Of a stretch of DNA of 64,000 nucleotides, positions 41,688 through 50,325 are shown in pieces. This stretch comes from Candidatus Saccharimonadota bacterium. Its GTDB lineage: Bacteria > Patescibacteriota > Saccharimonadia > Saccharimonadales > UBA4665. The stretch spans positions 81,322-145,321 of the forward strand of contig JARIHI010000004.1 of NCBI GenBank assembly GCA_029288365.1, written 5' to 3'. Both the position numbers and the translations under genes were made by a program. The notes beneath the pieces are model-generated. The model did no database searches. It saw nothing but the letters and a program-made list of their open reading frames with translations, and was not told the DNA's origin. Each line of letters starts with the position of its first letter. Position 1 is the first letter of the stretch.

Positions 41688-44573
41688 CTATTTTGCTTTG
41701 CTTAAACTGATTTTTGCTTCTTTGCCTTCAACTGAAATTTCCGTTGTGTGGTCAAATTGTGCAGCTTTATTACCAGGTTTACCGAGTATTTCGCCGGCAA
41801 TTGTGTTTATATGCTCATCAAGCGCCTTTTGCAGTTCTTTATCCTCAGTAGTAAAATTGAATACTATTCTGTCATCGACATTCAGTCCAGCTTTCTTGCG
41901 AGCGCTCTGAATATGCCGAATGATTTCGCGAGCCATACCTTCTCGTGCAAGTTCAGGCGTAATCTTCTTATCGAGAGTGATGCCCAAGTGACCCTCTTTA
42001 ACTTTTCCTACATTAATTTTTTTGACATTTAATTCTTCTTTAGCTATCTCAAGCAGCTCTTGACTAAACTGCTTAGACCACTCTAATTTTGCAGCTGGCA
42101 GAGGTTGTCGTACCTTAATTCCATCTCGTGCCCGTAATTCCAGGCCTCCGGTAATTAACTTGCGCAACACTACCATTTCATCAACTACAAGTTCATTGAC
42201 GTGACCCACTTCTGGCCAATCAAGCAAATGAACGCTCTCGCCCCCCGTTAGTTTTTGATACAACTCCTCGGCCAAGAATGGTGTAAATGGCGCCAGAGCT
42301 TGTGATAAACGTACCAAAACGTAATGAAGCGTTTTATATGCTTCATCCTTGTCATTGTAGTCACCTGTCTTCCAGAAACGGCGACGTGAACGGCGAACGT
42401 ACCAATTAGATGCATCCTCAATAAACGGAATGATCGGCTTTAAGGCATTTGGTAAGTCATACTGATCCATATGCCTTTCGACTTCATGGATTAACTGGTG
42501 CACTCGGCTAATGATCCACTGATCGAGTACGTTATTACATAGACTTGAAGGATCCTCCAGTTTGCCGTCCCACTCCCAGCCATCGACTTCGGCATACATA
42601 GTGAAGAAATCATACATATTCCATACCATGCTCAACTTTCGAGATACGTCTGCCACATCCTTGTCGTTAAGCGAGAAGTCTTCTGCATTGAGTACAGGGC
42701 TTGATAAGAGTAAGAACCTTAGTGCGTCGGCTGAATATCGATCCATAAGTTCATTCGGATCGGTATAATTACCGTAGCTTTTGCTCATCTTGCGACCATC
42801 GTTGCCTGCTAAAGTCCCCGTAACGATAACGTTTTTAAAGGCATTCTTATCAAACAATCCAACATTCACTGCGTGCATATAATAGAACCAAGCACGCACC
42901 TGGCCAACATATTCTGAAATAAAATCGCCAGGAAAATTTTGTTCAAACTTTTCAACGTTTTCAAACGGATAATGAAATTGTGCAAACGGCATACTGCCGC
43001 TCTCGAACCAACAGTCCAAAACCTTATCAATACGCTTATACTTGACGTCATTAATTGTAAATGTTACATCATCTACCCATGGTCTGTGATAATCATCTAG
43101 CTCTACGCCGCTTAACTCCTTGAGTTCGGCATAGCTACCAATAACCTTGACTTGCTCTTTGCCGTCCTTATCAATGCCCTTCCATACTGGCATGGCAGTC
43201 GCCCAGAAGCGATCTCGGCTCAAGTTCCAGTCCGGCGCACTCTGCATAGTTTTAGCAGAACGACCATTCTTGATATGTGCTGGAAACCAGTTTATATTAC
43301 CGTTCTGCTCAAGCATTTCTTGCCGCTGACCACCAATATCCATAAACCAACTTGGATGTGCTCGGTAAATTAACTTTGTGCCGCAGCGGTGACAGTGTGG
43401 ATAGCTATGACGTATATAGTCAATTTTCCAAACGATTCTGCGTTCATAAAGCATTTTTGCCATTGGCTTATTAGCGTCCCATAAGCTCATACCTTGCCAA
43501 TCACTATCCTCGGTTATAATGCCGCTGTCGTCAATGATGGCACCTACAGGAAAGTCTTCTTTACGTGCAAGCGCATAGTCTTCCTCACCATAGGCTGGAG
43601 CCTGAGAAACAATACCGGTACCTTCCTCTGTACTCACAAAATCACCGTGGTGTACTTTATGTGCAGTTTTGCCCCAGTTACGGAAAATGGGTTCATAAGC
43701 AAGACCTAATAGCTCTTCACCCTTAAATTCTCGTGTGACTTTGTATGGAATTGGCTGGTGACGTTCGTCAGTAAAAGTTTGTGCAAGCAAGTCCTTGGCC
43801 AATATATATTTCTCACCATCAACCGCAACTTCTACATAGGTAGCTTTCTTGTTAACAGCCAAGCCTGTAGTGGCAAGTAACGTCCATGCCATAGTCGTCC
43901 AAACTAATAGATAGCCATCACTATCTGCAAGCTTAAACTTCACGTAAACTGAGGGGTCTGTTACGTCTTGATAGGAGTTGTCCATAGCCACTTCGGCTTT
44001 AGAAATCGGTGTAGCGTCACGTATACAATACATGAGTACTTTTTCGCCTTCGTAAATTTTGCCCTTATCGTAGAGCTGCTTAAAGGCCCACCAAACACTT
44101 TCCATAAACTCTTTGTCCATGGTTTTGTAAGCACCCTTGAAGTCTACCCAGCGACCTATACGGTCTATGGTGTCTTCCCACAAATTGCCAGTTTGTACCA
44201 TATTGTCACGACAAGTGGTGATGTACTCTGTAAGGCTGACTTTGGTGCCAATATCTCGTCGGTCGGTAATACCCAGCTTTTTCTCGGTAAATACTTCAGC
44301 TGGTAAGCCATGGCAGTCCCATCCCCATACTCGTTCTACACGTTTGCCTTTCATCGTCTGGTAGCGCGGGATAACGTCCTTCACAATAGAACTAAGGAGT
44401 GTACCATGATGCGGTACGCCTGTAATAAATGGTGGGCCATCATAAAATACATAAGAGTTCGCTTTGGGTCGCAACGCAACGGACTTTTCAAAAGTCTTAT
44501 TTTGCTTCCACTGTTTCACTAGATCTTTTTCATACTCGATAGCTTTACGCCTTGTTCCTGCTTTGTATTTCAT
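41688..44573 (-). CDS. ileS: Isoleucine--tRNA ligase
   Basis: A 961-residue class I synthetase with an editing domain (about 180-390, with TTMAWTLLATTGLAV), KMSKS in GRKMSKSYGNYTDP near 600, and a helical anticodon-binding C-terminus. The HIGH signature reads PHHGTLL (residues 54-60): the first His and the Gly are kept but the fourth position is Thr instead of His. The overall pattern (GWDCHGLPAE) is the eukaryote-like IleRS2 group. GGAG precedes the ATG. Expression is controlled by the T-box leader upstream. Confidence 0.96.
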   Translation of the reverse strand: MKYKAGTRRKAIEYEKDLVKQWKQNKTFEKSVALRPKANSYVFYDGPPFITGVPHHGTLLSSIVKDVIPRYQTMKGKRVERVWGWDCHGLPAEVFTEKKLGITDRRDIGTKVSLTEYITTCRDNMVQTGNLWEDTIDRIGRWVDFKGAYKTMDKEFMESVWWAFKQLYDKGKIYEGEKVLMYCIRDATPISKAEVAMDNSYQDVTDPSVYVKFKLADSDGYLLVWTTMAWTLLATTGLAVNKKATYVEVAVDGEKYILAKDLLAQTFTDERHQPIPYKVTREFKGEELLGLAYEPIFRNWGKTAHKVHHGDFVSTEEGTGIVSQAPAYGEEDYALARKEDFPVGAIIDDSGIITEDSDWQGMSLWDANKPMAKMLYERRIVWKIDYIRHSYPHCHRCGTKLIYRAHPSWFMDIGGQRQEMLEQNGNINWFPAHIKNGRSAKTMQSAPDWNLSRDRFWATAMPVWKGIDKDGKEQVKVIGSYAELKELSGVELDDYHRPWVDDVTFTINDVKYKRIDKVLDCWFESGSMPFAQFHYPFENVEKFEQNFPGDFISEYVGQVRAWFYYMHAVNVGLFDKNAFKNVIVTGTLAGNDGRKMSKSYGNYTDPNELMDRYSADALRFLLLSSPVLNAEDFSLNDKDVADVSRKLSMVWNMYDFFTMYAEVDGWEWDGKLEDPSSLCNNVLDQWIISRVHQLIHEVERHMDQYDLPNALKPIIPFIEDASNWYVRRSRRRFWKTGDYNDKDEAYKTLHYVLVRLSQALAPFTPFLAEELYQKLTGGESVHLLDWPEVGHVNELVVDEMVVLRKLITGGLELRARDGIKVRQPLPAAKLEWSKQFSQELLEIAKEELNVKKINVGKVKEGHLGITLDKKITPELAREGMAREIIRHIQSARKKAGLNVDDRIVFNFTTEDKELQKALDEHINTIAGEILGKPGNKAAQFDHTTEISVEGKEAKISLSKAK

Positions 44574-44797
44574 TTTGTCTCCTTATAACAAAATCACCTC
44601 TTTTGAATGTCAGAACCCCTGGGGGCGGTACCATCTGACTTCCAAAAGAAGTGATTCTCTCGGCGCTTGCTTATTCGCTATTACGGGCTGCCCGTCAGGT
44701 TCTAGTCTCGATACGTTCTCGATTTCTTCCTGCTGCATTCGCGGTTGATAGCCGCTCACTCTACCAAGGTAAAGATACATGTAACTATGTAATTATA
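44574..44797 (-). promoter_or_regulatory. T-box riboswitch leader of ileS with promoter
   Basis: On the minus strand TATAAT (44792-44797) with TTGTCT 17 bases upstream (44815-44820) starts a leader of about 210 bases. A short hairpin GCGG-CUAUCAA-CCGC (44741-44755) shows an AUC isoleucine codon in its loop. A GC hairpin follows (ACGGG/CCCGT near 44682-44694), then the T-box core AGATGGTACCGCCCC (44622-44636), and a long terminator stem pairing about 44588-44614 with 44632-44656, ending in UUUUGUU just before the AAGGAG of ileS. Uncharged tRNA(Ile) should stabilise the antiterminator and raise expression. Confidence 0.85.
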
Positions 44798-44820
44798 CCT
44801 CACGCAAATCAAACAGACAA

Positions 44821-45087
44821 TCAATGGAGATAACTAGCAACGTCTCTCATGAGTGGCAATTCATTGCCCTCCCAAGCTCTAACTAAAATACCGTCGTCAG
44901 CTGTTACTAAAAACGCAGGATATTGCAGCACGTCGTATAAAGACGCCATAGCCGCTCCATCACGTGTGTCAAGATCTAGGATTTCCATTTTAGCTTCAGG
45001 ATTATATTGTTTTTGAAAATCGTGCACAAATGTCTCCACAGAGCGTGCATGTTCACTATTTGGCCTATAAAAGATAAGCAGTTTCAT
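44821..45087 (-). CDS. Thioredoxin-fold protein without the CxxC active site
   Basis: An 88-residue protein with the thioredoxin core: MKLLIFYRPNSEHARSV, then MEILDLDTRDG, the cis-proline strand LQYPAFLVTADDG and a C-terminal helix. Where CxxC is expected it has PNSE, so it cannot be a disulphide reductase. The ATG at 45087 follows GAGGT; the frame extends upstream through the nrdJ terminator and is ignored there. It follows the ribonucleotide reductase gene, but a redox partnership is unlikely without cysteines. Confidence 0.75.
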   Translation of the reverse strand: MKLLIFYRPNSEHARSVETFVHDFQKQYNPEAKMEILDLDTRDGAAMASLYDVLQYPAFLVTADDGILVRAWEGNELPLMRDVASYLH

Positions 45088-45127
45088 TACCTCAATCATA
45101 CCACAGGAAAAAATCATTATTAAACAG

Positions 45128-45162
45128 CTAAAATACCTCGGATTTACTCCGAGGTATTTTAG
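45128..45162 (-). terminator. Hairpin terminator after nrdJ
   Basis: A 14-bp perfect stem (45128-45141 with 45149-45162) around a 7-base loop, 78 bases beyond the nrdJ stop. The T-tract after it is weak, being mostly part of the stem. Confidence 0.65.
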
Positions 45163-45239
45163 TGCAACTTCCCGGGAAGAGCAGCCGAAGCTGTGAATTT
45201 TATTCACTGCCTCGCATGATGAGAAAGCTTATAGTTGTC

Positions 45240-48050
45240 TCAAGAACAGCCGGTTGTACTGCCGCAGCTGGTACAGACGTAGCAGCTGCCCGCTCGCTGC
45301 GTTTGGTTGCCACAGCTATAACAAAGTGGCGCACTGTCATCTTTCTTAGTTGTCTTATCAGATGATGATAATACAGATGGTTCATTATCTTGCACTGTTA
45401 TTTTTGGCTCTTCGCCAGCAGTCTGTGAAGTATCAACTACCTTAGCCACTTGTTGTCCCGATACTGACTGGTCATCAGTTAGTAAGCTTGTTTGGTCTTC
45501 TGGCATATCTTCAATAGATGCAAGGCCAAGCTCTAAGCGATCATCAAACGAAAGATAGTCAAGCGCAAGCCGTCGGAAGATATAATCCGTAAGTGAGCTA
45601 GCAGTACGAATATCTTTGTCATCGGTAATGCCAGATGGCGCAAAACTTGTACCCATTAGGGTTTTAACGTAGCTCTTAAGGGGTACGCCATACTGCAAAC
45701 CATGACTTACTGAGATAGCGAACGAATCCATAAGTCCTGACAAAGTCGAGCCTTGTTTTGCAACGTTTATGAAAAGCTCGCCTGGAGTTCCATCTTCGTA
45801 TTCGCTTACCGTGAAGAATCCCTTTAAGTCAGCAATGTGGAATTTATAGGTTTGACTTGTACGCTTTTGTGGCAGTAGTCGGCGTACAGCACCTTTAACT
45901 ACAATCTTATCCTCCATGGCGCTAGCAACTGCCACTGAAGTAACTTGAGATTGTGGCTCTTCTTGTTTCTTTTTCTTAGCAGATAGTGGTTGCGCTACTT
46001 TACAGTTATCGCGGTAGATTGCGACTGCCTTTATTCCAAGTTTCCAGGCATCAATATGTAACTGCTCTACTTCTTCAACTGTTGCTTGCTCTGGCATATT
46101 CACTGTTTTAGAAATGGCTCCCGAGATAAAGGGCTGTATAGCTCCCATCATCTTTACGTGTCCAAGGTAGTGAATAGCATTATCACCAACTGCACAAGCA
46201 AATACATCGTAATGTTCTTTTTTAAGCCCGGGCGCACCCACTACCGTTGTGTTGTCATGAATGTAGTCAACTATCTTATTACTCTGCTCTTTGGTATAAC
46301 CTAGAGTCTTCAGTGCACGAGGCACAGTCTGATTCACAATAGCCATGGCACCACCACCCACTAAAACTTTGTGCTTGACCAAGCTAAAGTCCGGCTCAAC
46401 ACCAGTAGTATCACAGTCCATCATAAGCGCGACTGTACCAGTTGGAGCTATAACGGTAGCTTGGGAGTTTCGGACCCCGTACTGTTCACTGCCTTCAACG
46501 GCCTCATCCCAAGCAGTTGCAGCAGCGCTCAGTAGATCTTCCGCAACGTATGCAGCATTAATATTTGACACTGCTTCGCGATGTAAGCGCAGTACCCTAT
46601 TCATTCCTTCACGATCTTTATGGTAGCCAGCAAATGGCCCTACAATACGAGCAAGCTTAGCGCTAGTAGCATATGCATGTCCTGTCATAAGAGCAGTGAC
46701 AGCGGCTGCTTGGGCGCGTCCTTCTTCGGAATCATATGGCAATCCCTGCGCCATAAGCAAGGCGCCTAAATTGGCATAGCCGAGACCGAGCTCACGATAT
46801 GCGCGAGCGTTCTTATCGATATTCTTTGTAGGATATGCTGAGTAGCCGACAAGTATTTCTTGGCCAGTGAAGACAAGTTCAACTGTATGTTTAAAGGCTT
46901 CAATGTCAAACGTATTATCGTCATTCAAAAACTTCAGAAGATTAATAGAAGCCAGATTACAGGCAGAGTTATCCAAGTGCATATACTCACTACATGGGTT
47001 AGACCCGTTAATGCGCCCAGCATTTGGCGTGGTGTGCCAGTGATTGATAGTAGTATCAAACTGCATACCCGGATCAGCACAAGCCCACGCCGCTTGGGAA
47101 ATTTGGCGGAACAGATCGCGCGCTTTCATTTTCTTAATGGGCTTGCCAGTGATAACTCCGTTGAGCGTCCAATCATCGTCATTTACCACAGCCTGCATAA
47201 AATCGTCAGTTACACGAACAGAATTATTAGCGTTTTGATATTGTACGCTGAATGAATCCCGGCCATTAAGACTCATGTCAAAACCTGCTTCTTGTAATAC
47301 GCGTGCTTTTTGCTCTTCTCGTTCTTTGGCCCAAATAAACTCTTCTATATCTGGGTGGTCAGCATTTAAAATAACCATCTTTGCGGCTCGACGGGTCTTG
47401 CCACCGCTCTTGATTGTGCCGGCACTTGCATCTGCCCCACGCATAAAGCTGACCGGGCCAGATGCCTTACCACCACTTGAGCTTAAGCCTTCGACTGAGG
47501 AGCGCAGGTTACTAAGGTTAGTACCTGCTCCTGAGCCTCCTTTAAAAATCATACCTTCTTCGACATACCAGTTCAGAATAGAAGCCATAGTATCTTCTAC
47601 ACCCAGAATAAAGCAGGCACTTGCCTGCTGCGCACGACTAGGCACACCAATATTAAACCAGACCGGCGAATTATAAGCTGCACGCTGTGTAGCGAGGACA
47701 TACTTTAGTTCTTCGCGAAAAGTTTCTGCTTCTTCATCTGAGCTAAAATAACCTTCTTGCTGTCCTGCCCGAGTAATTGTATCAACGACCCGATTGATTA
47801 GAGTCTTGAGCGAACCTTCACGGTCTGATGTACCAGGTGTACCAGCAAAGTATTTTTGAGAAACAATATTAACGGCATTAAAAGACCATCCCTCGGGAAA
47901 TCCTACATCTTTTTGTTCAAAGACAACGTCTCCCGTAGCCGGATTTTTAATAAGAGAGTGTCGCTTAACCCACTTTAGTTTATCGTATGCTTTTGATTTA
48001 GGGTCAGTGAATAGTCGCCTAACCCCTAGGCTTGTCGTTTGTTGTCCCAT
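45240..48050 (-). CDS. nrdJ: Adenosylcobalamin-dependent ribonucleotide reductase, class II
   Basis: A 936-residue B12-dependent RNR that makes deoxynucleotides without oxygen demand. The 10-stranded barrel has the substrate-site cysteine in ACFILGVEDTM and the radical-site NPCSEYMHLD; GGTGS-type phosphate binding lies near GGSGAGTNLSNLRSS. The C-terminus carries a redox/zinc tail with CYSCG, CYVCTSC and CS. The stop codon is TGA. The organism must obtain B12 from outside, since no cobalamin genes are here; that is inference. nrdR lies directly upstream. Confidence 0.95.
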   Translation of the reverse strand: MGQQTTSLGVRRLFTDPKSKAYDKLKWVKRHSLIKNPATGDVVFEQKDVGFPEGWSFNAVNIVSQKYFAGTPGTSDREGSLKTLINRVVDTITRAGQQEGYFSSDEEAETFREELKYVLATQRAAYNSPVWFNIGVPSRAQQASACFILGVEDTMASILNWYVEEGMIFKGGSGAGTNLSNLRSSVEGLSSSGGKASGPVSFMRGADASAGTIKSGGKTRRAAKMVILNADHPDIEEFIWAKEREEQKARVLQEAGFDMSLNGRDSFSVQYQNANNSVRVTDDFMQAVVNDDDWTLNGVITGKPIKKMKARDLFRQISQAAWACADPGMQFDTTINHWHTTPNAGRINGSNPCSEYMHLDNSACNLASINLLKFLNDDNTFDIEAFKHTVELVFTGQEILVGYSAYPTKNIDKNARAYRELGLGYANLGALLMAQGLPYDSEEGRAQAAAVTALMTGHAYATSAKLARIVGPFAGYHKDREGMNRVLRLHREAVSNINAAYVAEDLLSAAATAWDEAVEGSEQYGVRNSQATVIAPTGTVALMMDCDTTGVEPDFSLVKHKVLVGGGAMAIVNQTVPRALKTLGYTKEQSNKIVDYIHDNTTVVGAPGLKKEHYDVFACAVGDNAIHYLGHVKMMGAIQPFISGAISKTVNMPEQATVEEVEQLHIDAWKLGIKAVAIYRDNCKVAQPLSAKKKKQEEPQSQVTSVAVASAMEDKIVVKGAVRRLLPQKRTSQTYKFHIADLKGFFTVSEYEDGTPGELFINVAKQGSTLSGLMDSFAISVSHGLQYGVPLKSYVKTLMGTSFAPSGITDDKDIRTASSLTDYIFRRLALDYLSFDDRLELGLASIEDMPEDQTSLLTDDQSVSGQQVAKVVDTSQTAGEEPKITVQDNEPSVLSSSDKTTKKDDSAPLCYSCGNQTQRAGSCYVCTSCGSTTGCS

Positions 48051-48258
48051 AATACCCTCACTTTTTCGCCTGTTTTTGGGCGATTTTTATTAAATTTTAT
48101 AGTATTTGTTAGAGTTCTCCTTATCCCCTCACGGTTAAGGCAAGCTCCCCTCGAGCTTCACGCACAACTTGTACAGTATTAGTTATAAACTCGACCTATA
48201 AAAAATACAAACCGATATTTACAACAAGTTGAAGGTCGGGGGGAGCCGTCAAAGGAAT
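48051..48258 (-). promoter_or_regulatory. nrdJ promoter and structured leader
   Basis: TTGTAT (48205-48210), 17 bases, TATAAC (48182-48187) on the minus strand gives a leader of about 125 bases. It holds a perfect AAGCTC/GAGCTT hairpin (48142-48158), a CCTTA/TAAGG hairpin (48119-48140) and CGCC/GGCG close to the start. I looked for a cobalamin riboswitch B12 box and did not find one. Confidence 0.5.
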
Positions 48259-48735
48259 CTAGACTTTGACGTGCTCAATAGTTTTGCGCCGTTTGATCTG
48301 CGAAAGTTCTTTCTCGAAGCCAGCTATATCGGTAAATCTCCGATACACACTCGCAAATCGCACATACGCTACTTCGTTGAGTCCGGCTAATTGGTCCATA
48401 ACCAAGTTGCCTATTTTCAGAGACGTAACTTCGGATTCACCACTCTGGTATAAGTCCTGTTCAACTACTGCTGCTACCTTTTCCAGTTGTAGGGTCGTTA
48501 CAGATGTCTTTTCGCAAGCCCTATACAGGCCTGCAAGCAGTTTATCTCTGCTAAAGAGTTCGCGTGAGCCGCTATTCTTTATAACGATTAGTTGAGGACG
48601 TTCCACACGCTCATAGGTCGTAAAACGATATCCACATTTGCAGCACTCTCTACGCCTACGTATCGCTTGTCCATCAGTTACATCTCGAGACTCAATAACT
48701 TTGGTGTCAACCTGGTGGCATTGACTACACTTCAT
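48259..48735 (-). CDS. nrdR: Transcriptional repressor NrdR
   Basis: A 158-residue repressor of ribonucleotide reductase genes. An N-terminal zinc ribbon (CSQC ... CCKCGYRFTTYER) is followed by the ATP-cone (about 48-135), which senses ATP/dATP. It lies next to nrdJ, its expected target. GGAGGA precedes the ATG. Confidence 0.96.
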   Translation of the reverse strand: MKCSQCHQVDTKVIESRDVTDGQAIRRRRECCKCGYRFTTYERVERPQLIVIKNSGSRELFSRDKLLAGLYRACEKTSVTTLQLEKVAAVVEQDLYQSGESEVTSLKIGNLVMDQLAGLNEVAYVRFASVYRRFTDIAGFEKELSQIKRRKTIEHVKV

Positions 48736-48778
48736 ATGTTATTAATCCTCCTTTTTAGTGAATGTACAAGCGCTGAAA

Positions 48779-48834
48779 GCTATACATCTAGCGCATACTC
48801 TCTATATCATACCCCCATGTATAGCGTGTTGCAA
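48779..48834 (-). promoter_or_regulatory. nrdR promoter with operator-like inverted repeat
   Basis: TTGCAA (48829-48834), 17 bases, TATGAT (48806-48811). A 9-bp inverted repeat, GCTATACAT (48779-48787) and ATGTATAGC (48817-48825), brackets the -10 box, one arm in the spacer. The arms resemble the AT-rich core of NrdR boxes, so autoregulation is possible. Confidence 0.5.
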
Positions 48835-48885
48835 TGGAAATAGTGCTGTACTATTTAGTACGTTATTGGCCTTTTTACTCTTGTA

Positions 48886-50202
48886 TTACTCTTTGTTGTC
48901 AGGTTTTTCTGTATCTTTGTTACGACGAGTTAAGCGGCGTAAGAACGAAGGTTGATCAAGCTGCTCTTCTGTATCGTGATCACTGACGAAGACATCATTC
49001 GTAGGTTTTTCCTCGTCTGTATCGTTGTTTCCGTTAGCTTCAGTATCCTCAATGGTCCACATGTTGGGGGTATTTGCATCCTCATCAGTAAAGCTTCCGT
49101 TGATTTCAGTGCTTTGTGTATCACTATCACCCAAAGAAAGATCGATATCTGCTATATCAGTTGCAGCGACTGGTGCAGCGCGAGAGGAGTCAGAACCTAA
49201 GCCTTCGGAGGCTTCAGCACCTGACTCACTTGTACGGCCCGCGAAGTAAGAAGCGTCAAAGCCAGTTGCAACTACGGTCACAATAACTTCGCCTTCGAGT
49301 TCAGGATTAATGGTAGCTCCAAAAATAATATTCGCGTCAGTGTCTGCAGCATTAGTTATAGTTTCTGCGGCAGTATTAATTTCGTGCATTGAAAGGTCGT
49401 TGCCACCAATAACGTTAAAGAGAATACCGCGCGCACCGTCTATAGAAACCTCTAGGAGCGGTGAATCTATAGCTTGCTGAGCAGCGTTAACTGCACGATC
49501 CTCGCCACTCGCTCGCCCAATACCCATAAGTGCCGAGCCGGCATTTGCCATAACAGTTTTCACATCGGCAAAGTCGAGATTAATAAGACCGTGTACAGTT
49601 ATAAGATCTGAAATCCCTTGTACCCCTTGCCGCAATACGTCATCAGCTACCTTAAAAGCTTCAAGAAGTGGTGTTTGTCGATCAATGGTTTGTAATAATC
49701 GGTCATTCGGGATAACAATAAGTGTGTCTACTACTTTCCGAAGTTTATCAATTGCAAAATCAGCGTTCTTGCGACGTTTTTCACCTTCAAAGGCAAAAGG
49801 CTTTGTAGCAAATCCTACAACGAGTATGCCCATTTCTTTTGCGGTTTTGGCAACGACGTGACCAGCACCACTACCTGTACCGCCACCTGCGCCAATAGTG
49901 ATGAAGACCATATCAGCACCCTCGAGCGCCTTCTTAATTTCATCCGTTGATTCTTCTGCGGCTTTTTGGCCGATAACAGGATCAGCGCCTGCACCCAGGC
50001 CACGAGTTTCATCTTTGCCGATATGAATTTTGGTATGCGCCAAAGAATGATGAAGAGCTTGGGCATCGGTATTGATTGCTATAAACTCTACCCCCTCTAC
50101 TCCAGATTGGACCATACGGTTCACGGCAGCACCGCCAGCCCCACCGACGCCTACTACCTTGATCTGTGCAAATGTTTCTATAGCTGGTGCAACTTGTGGC
50201 AT
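48886..50202 (-). CDS. ftsZ: Cell division protein FtsZ
   Basis: Tubulin-like GTPase of 438 residues forming the Z ring. GTP-binding GGGTGSGAG is near residue 107, the T7 loop [11 protein letters not shown] near 208. A long acidic linker (about 325-415) leads to a C-terminal peptide DQPSFLRRL that fits the FtsA-binding consensus. ftsA is directly upstream on the same strand. Confidence 0.97.
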   Translation of the reverse strand: MPQVAPAIETFAQIKVVGVGGAGGAAVNRMVQSGVEGVEFIAINTDAQALHHSLAHTKIHIGKDETRGLGAGADPVIGQKAAEESTDEIKKALEGADMVFITIGAGGGTGSGAGHVVAKTAKEMGILVVGFATKPFAFEGEKRRKNADFAIDKLRKVVDTLIVIPNDRLLQTIDRQTPLLEAFKVADDVLRQGVQGISDLITVHGLINLDFADVKTVMANAGSALMGIGRASGEDRAVNAAQQAIDSPLLEVSIDGARGILFNVIGGNDLSMHEINTAAETITNAADTDANIIFGATINPELEGEVIVTVVATGFDASYFAGRTSESGAEASEGLGSDSSRAAPVAATDIADIDLSLGDSDTQSTEINGSFTDEDANTPNMWTIEDTEANGNNDTDEEKPTNDVFVSDHDTEEQLDQPSFLRRLTRRNKDTEKPDNKE

Positions 50203-50325
50203 ATTCTTTTACCGTTCCTCATCTTCATGACCTAATACTCCAAAGTATACCTTACTCGGTCTTATAAGTTCAATAAATTTATGCGCCCATAATTTCACAA
50301 AAATACGTCGAGTACATAAATAATT

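Noticed and set aside
44741..44780. TTGGTAGAG followed by a 7-base loop hairpin, reminiscent of a tRNA D-arm and anticodon arm
   Set aside because: No T-arm, acceptor stem or CCA partner follows. The surrounding T-box core and terminator explain the region better.
48051..48258. Cobalamin riboswitch upstream of nrdJ
   Set aside because: I searched by eye for the B12 box and its partner loops on the minus strand and found none.
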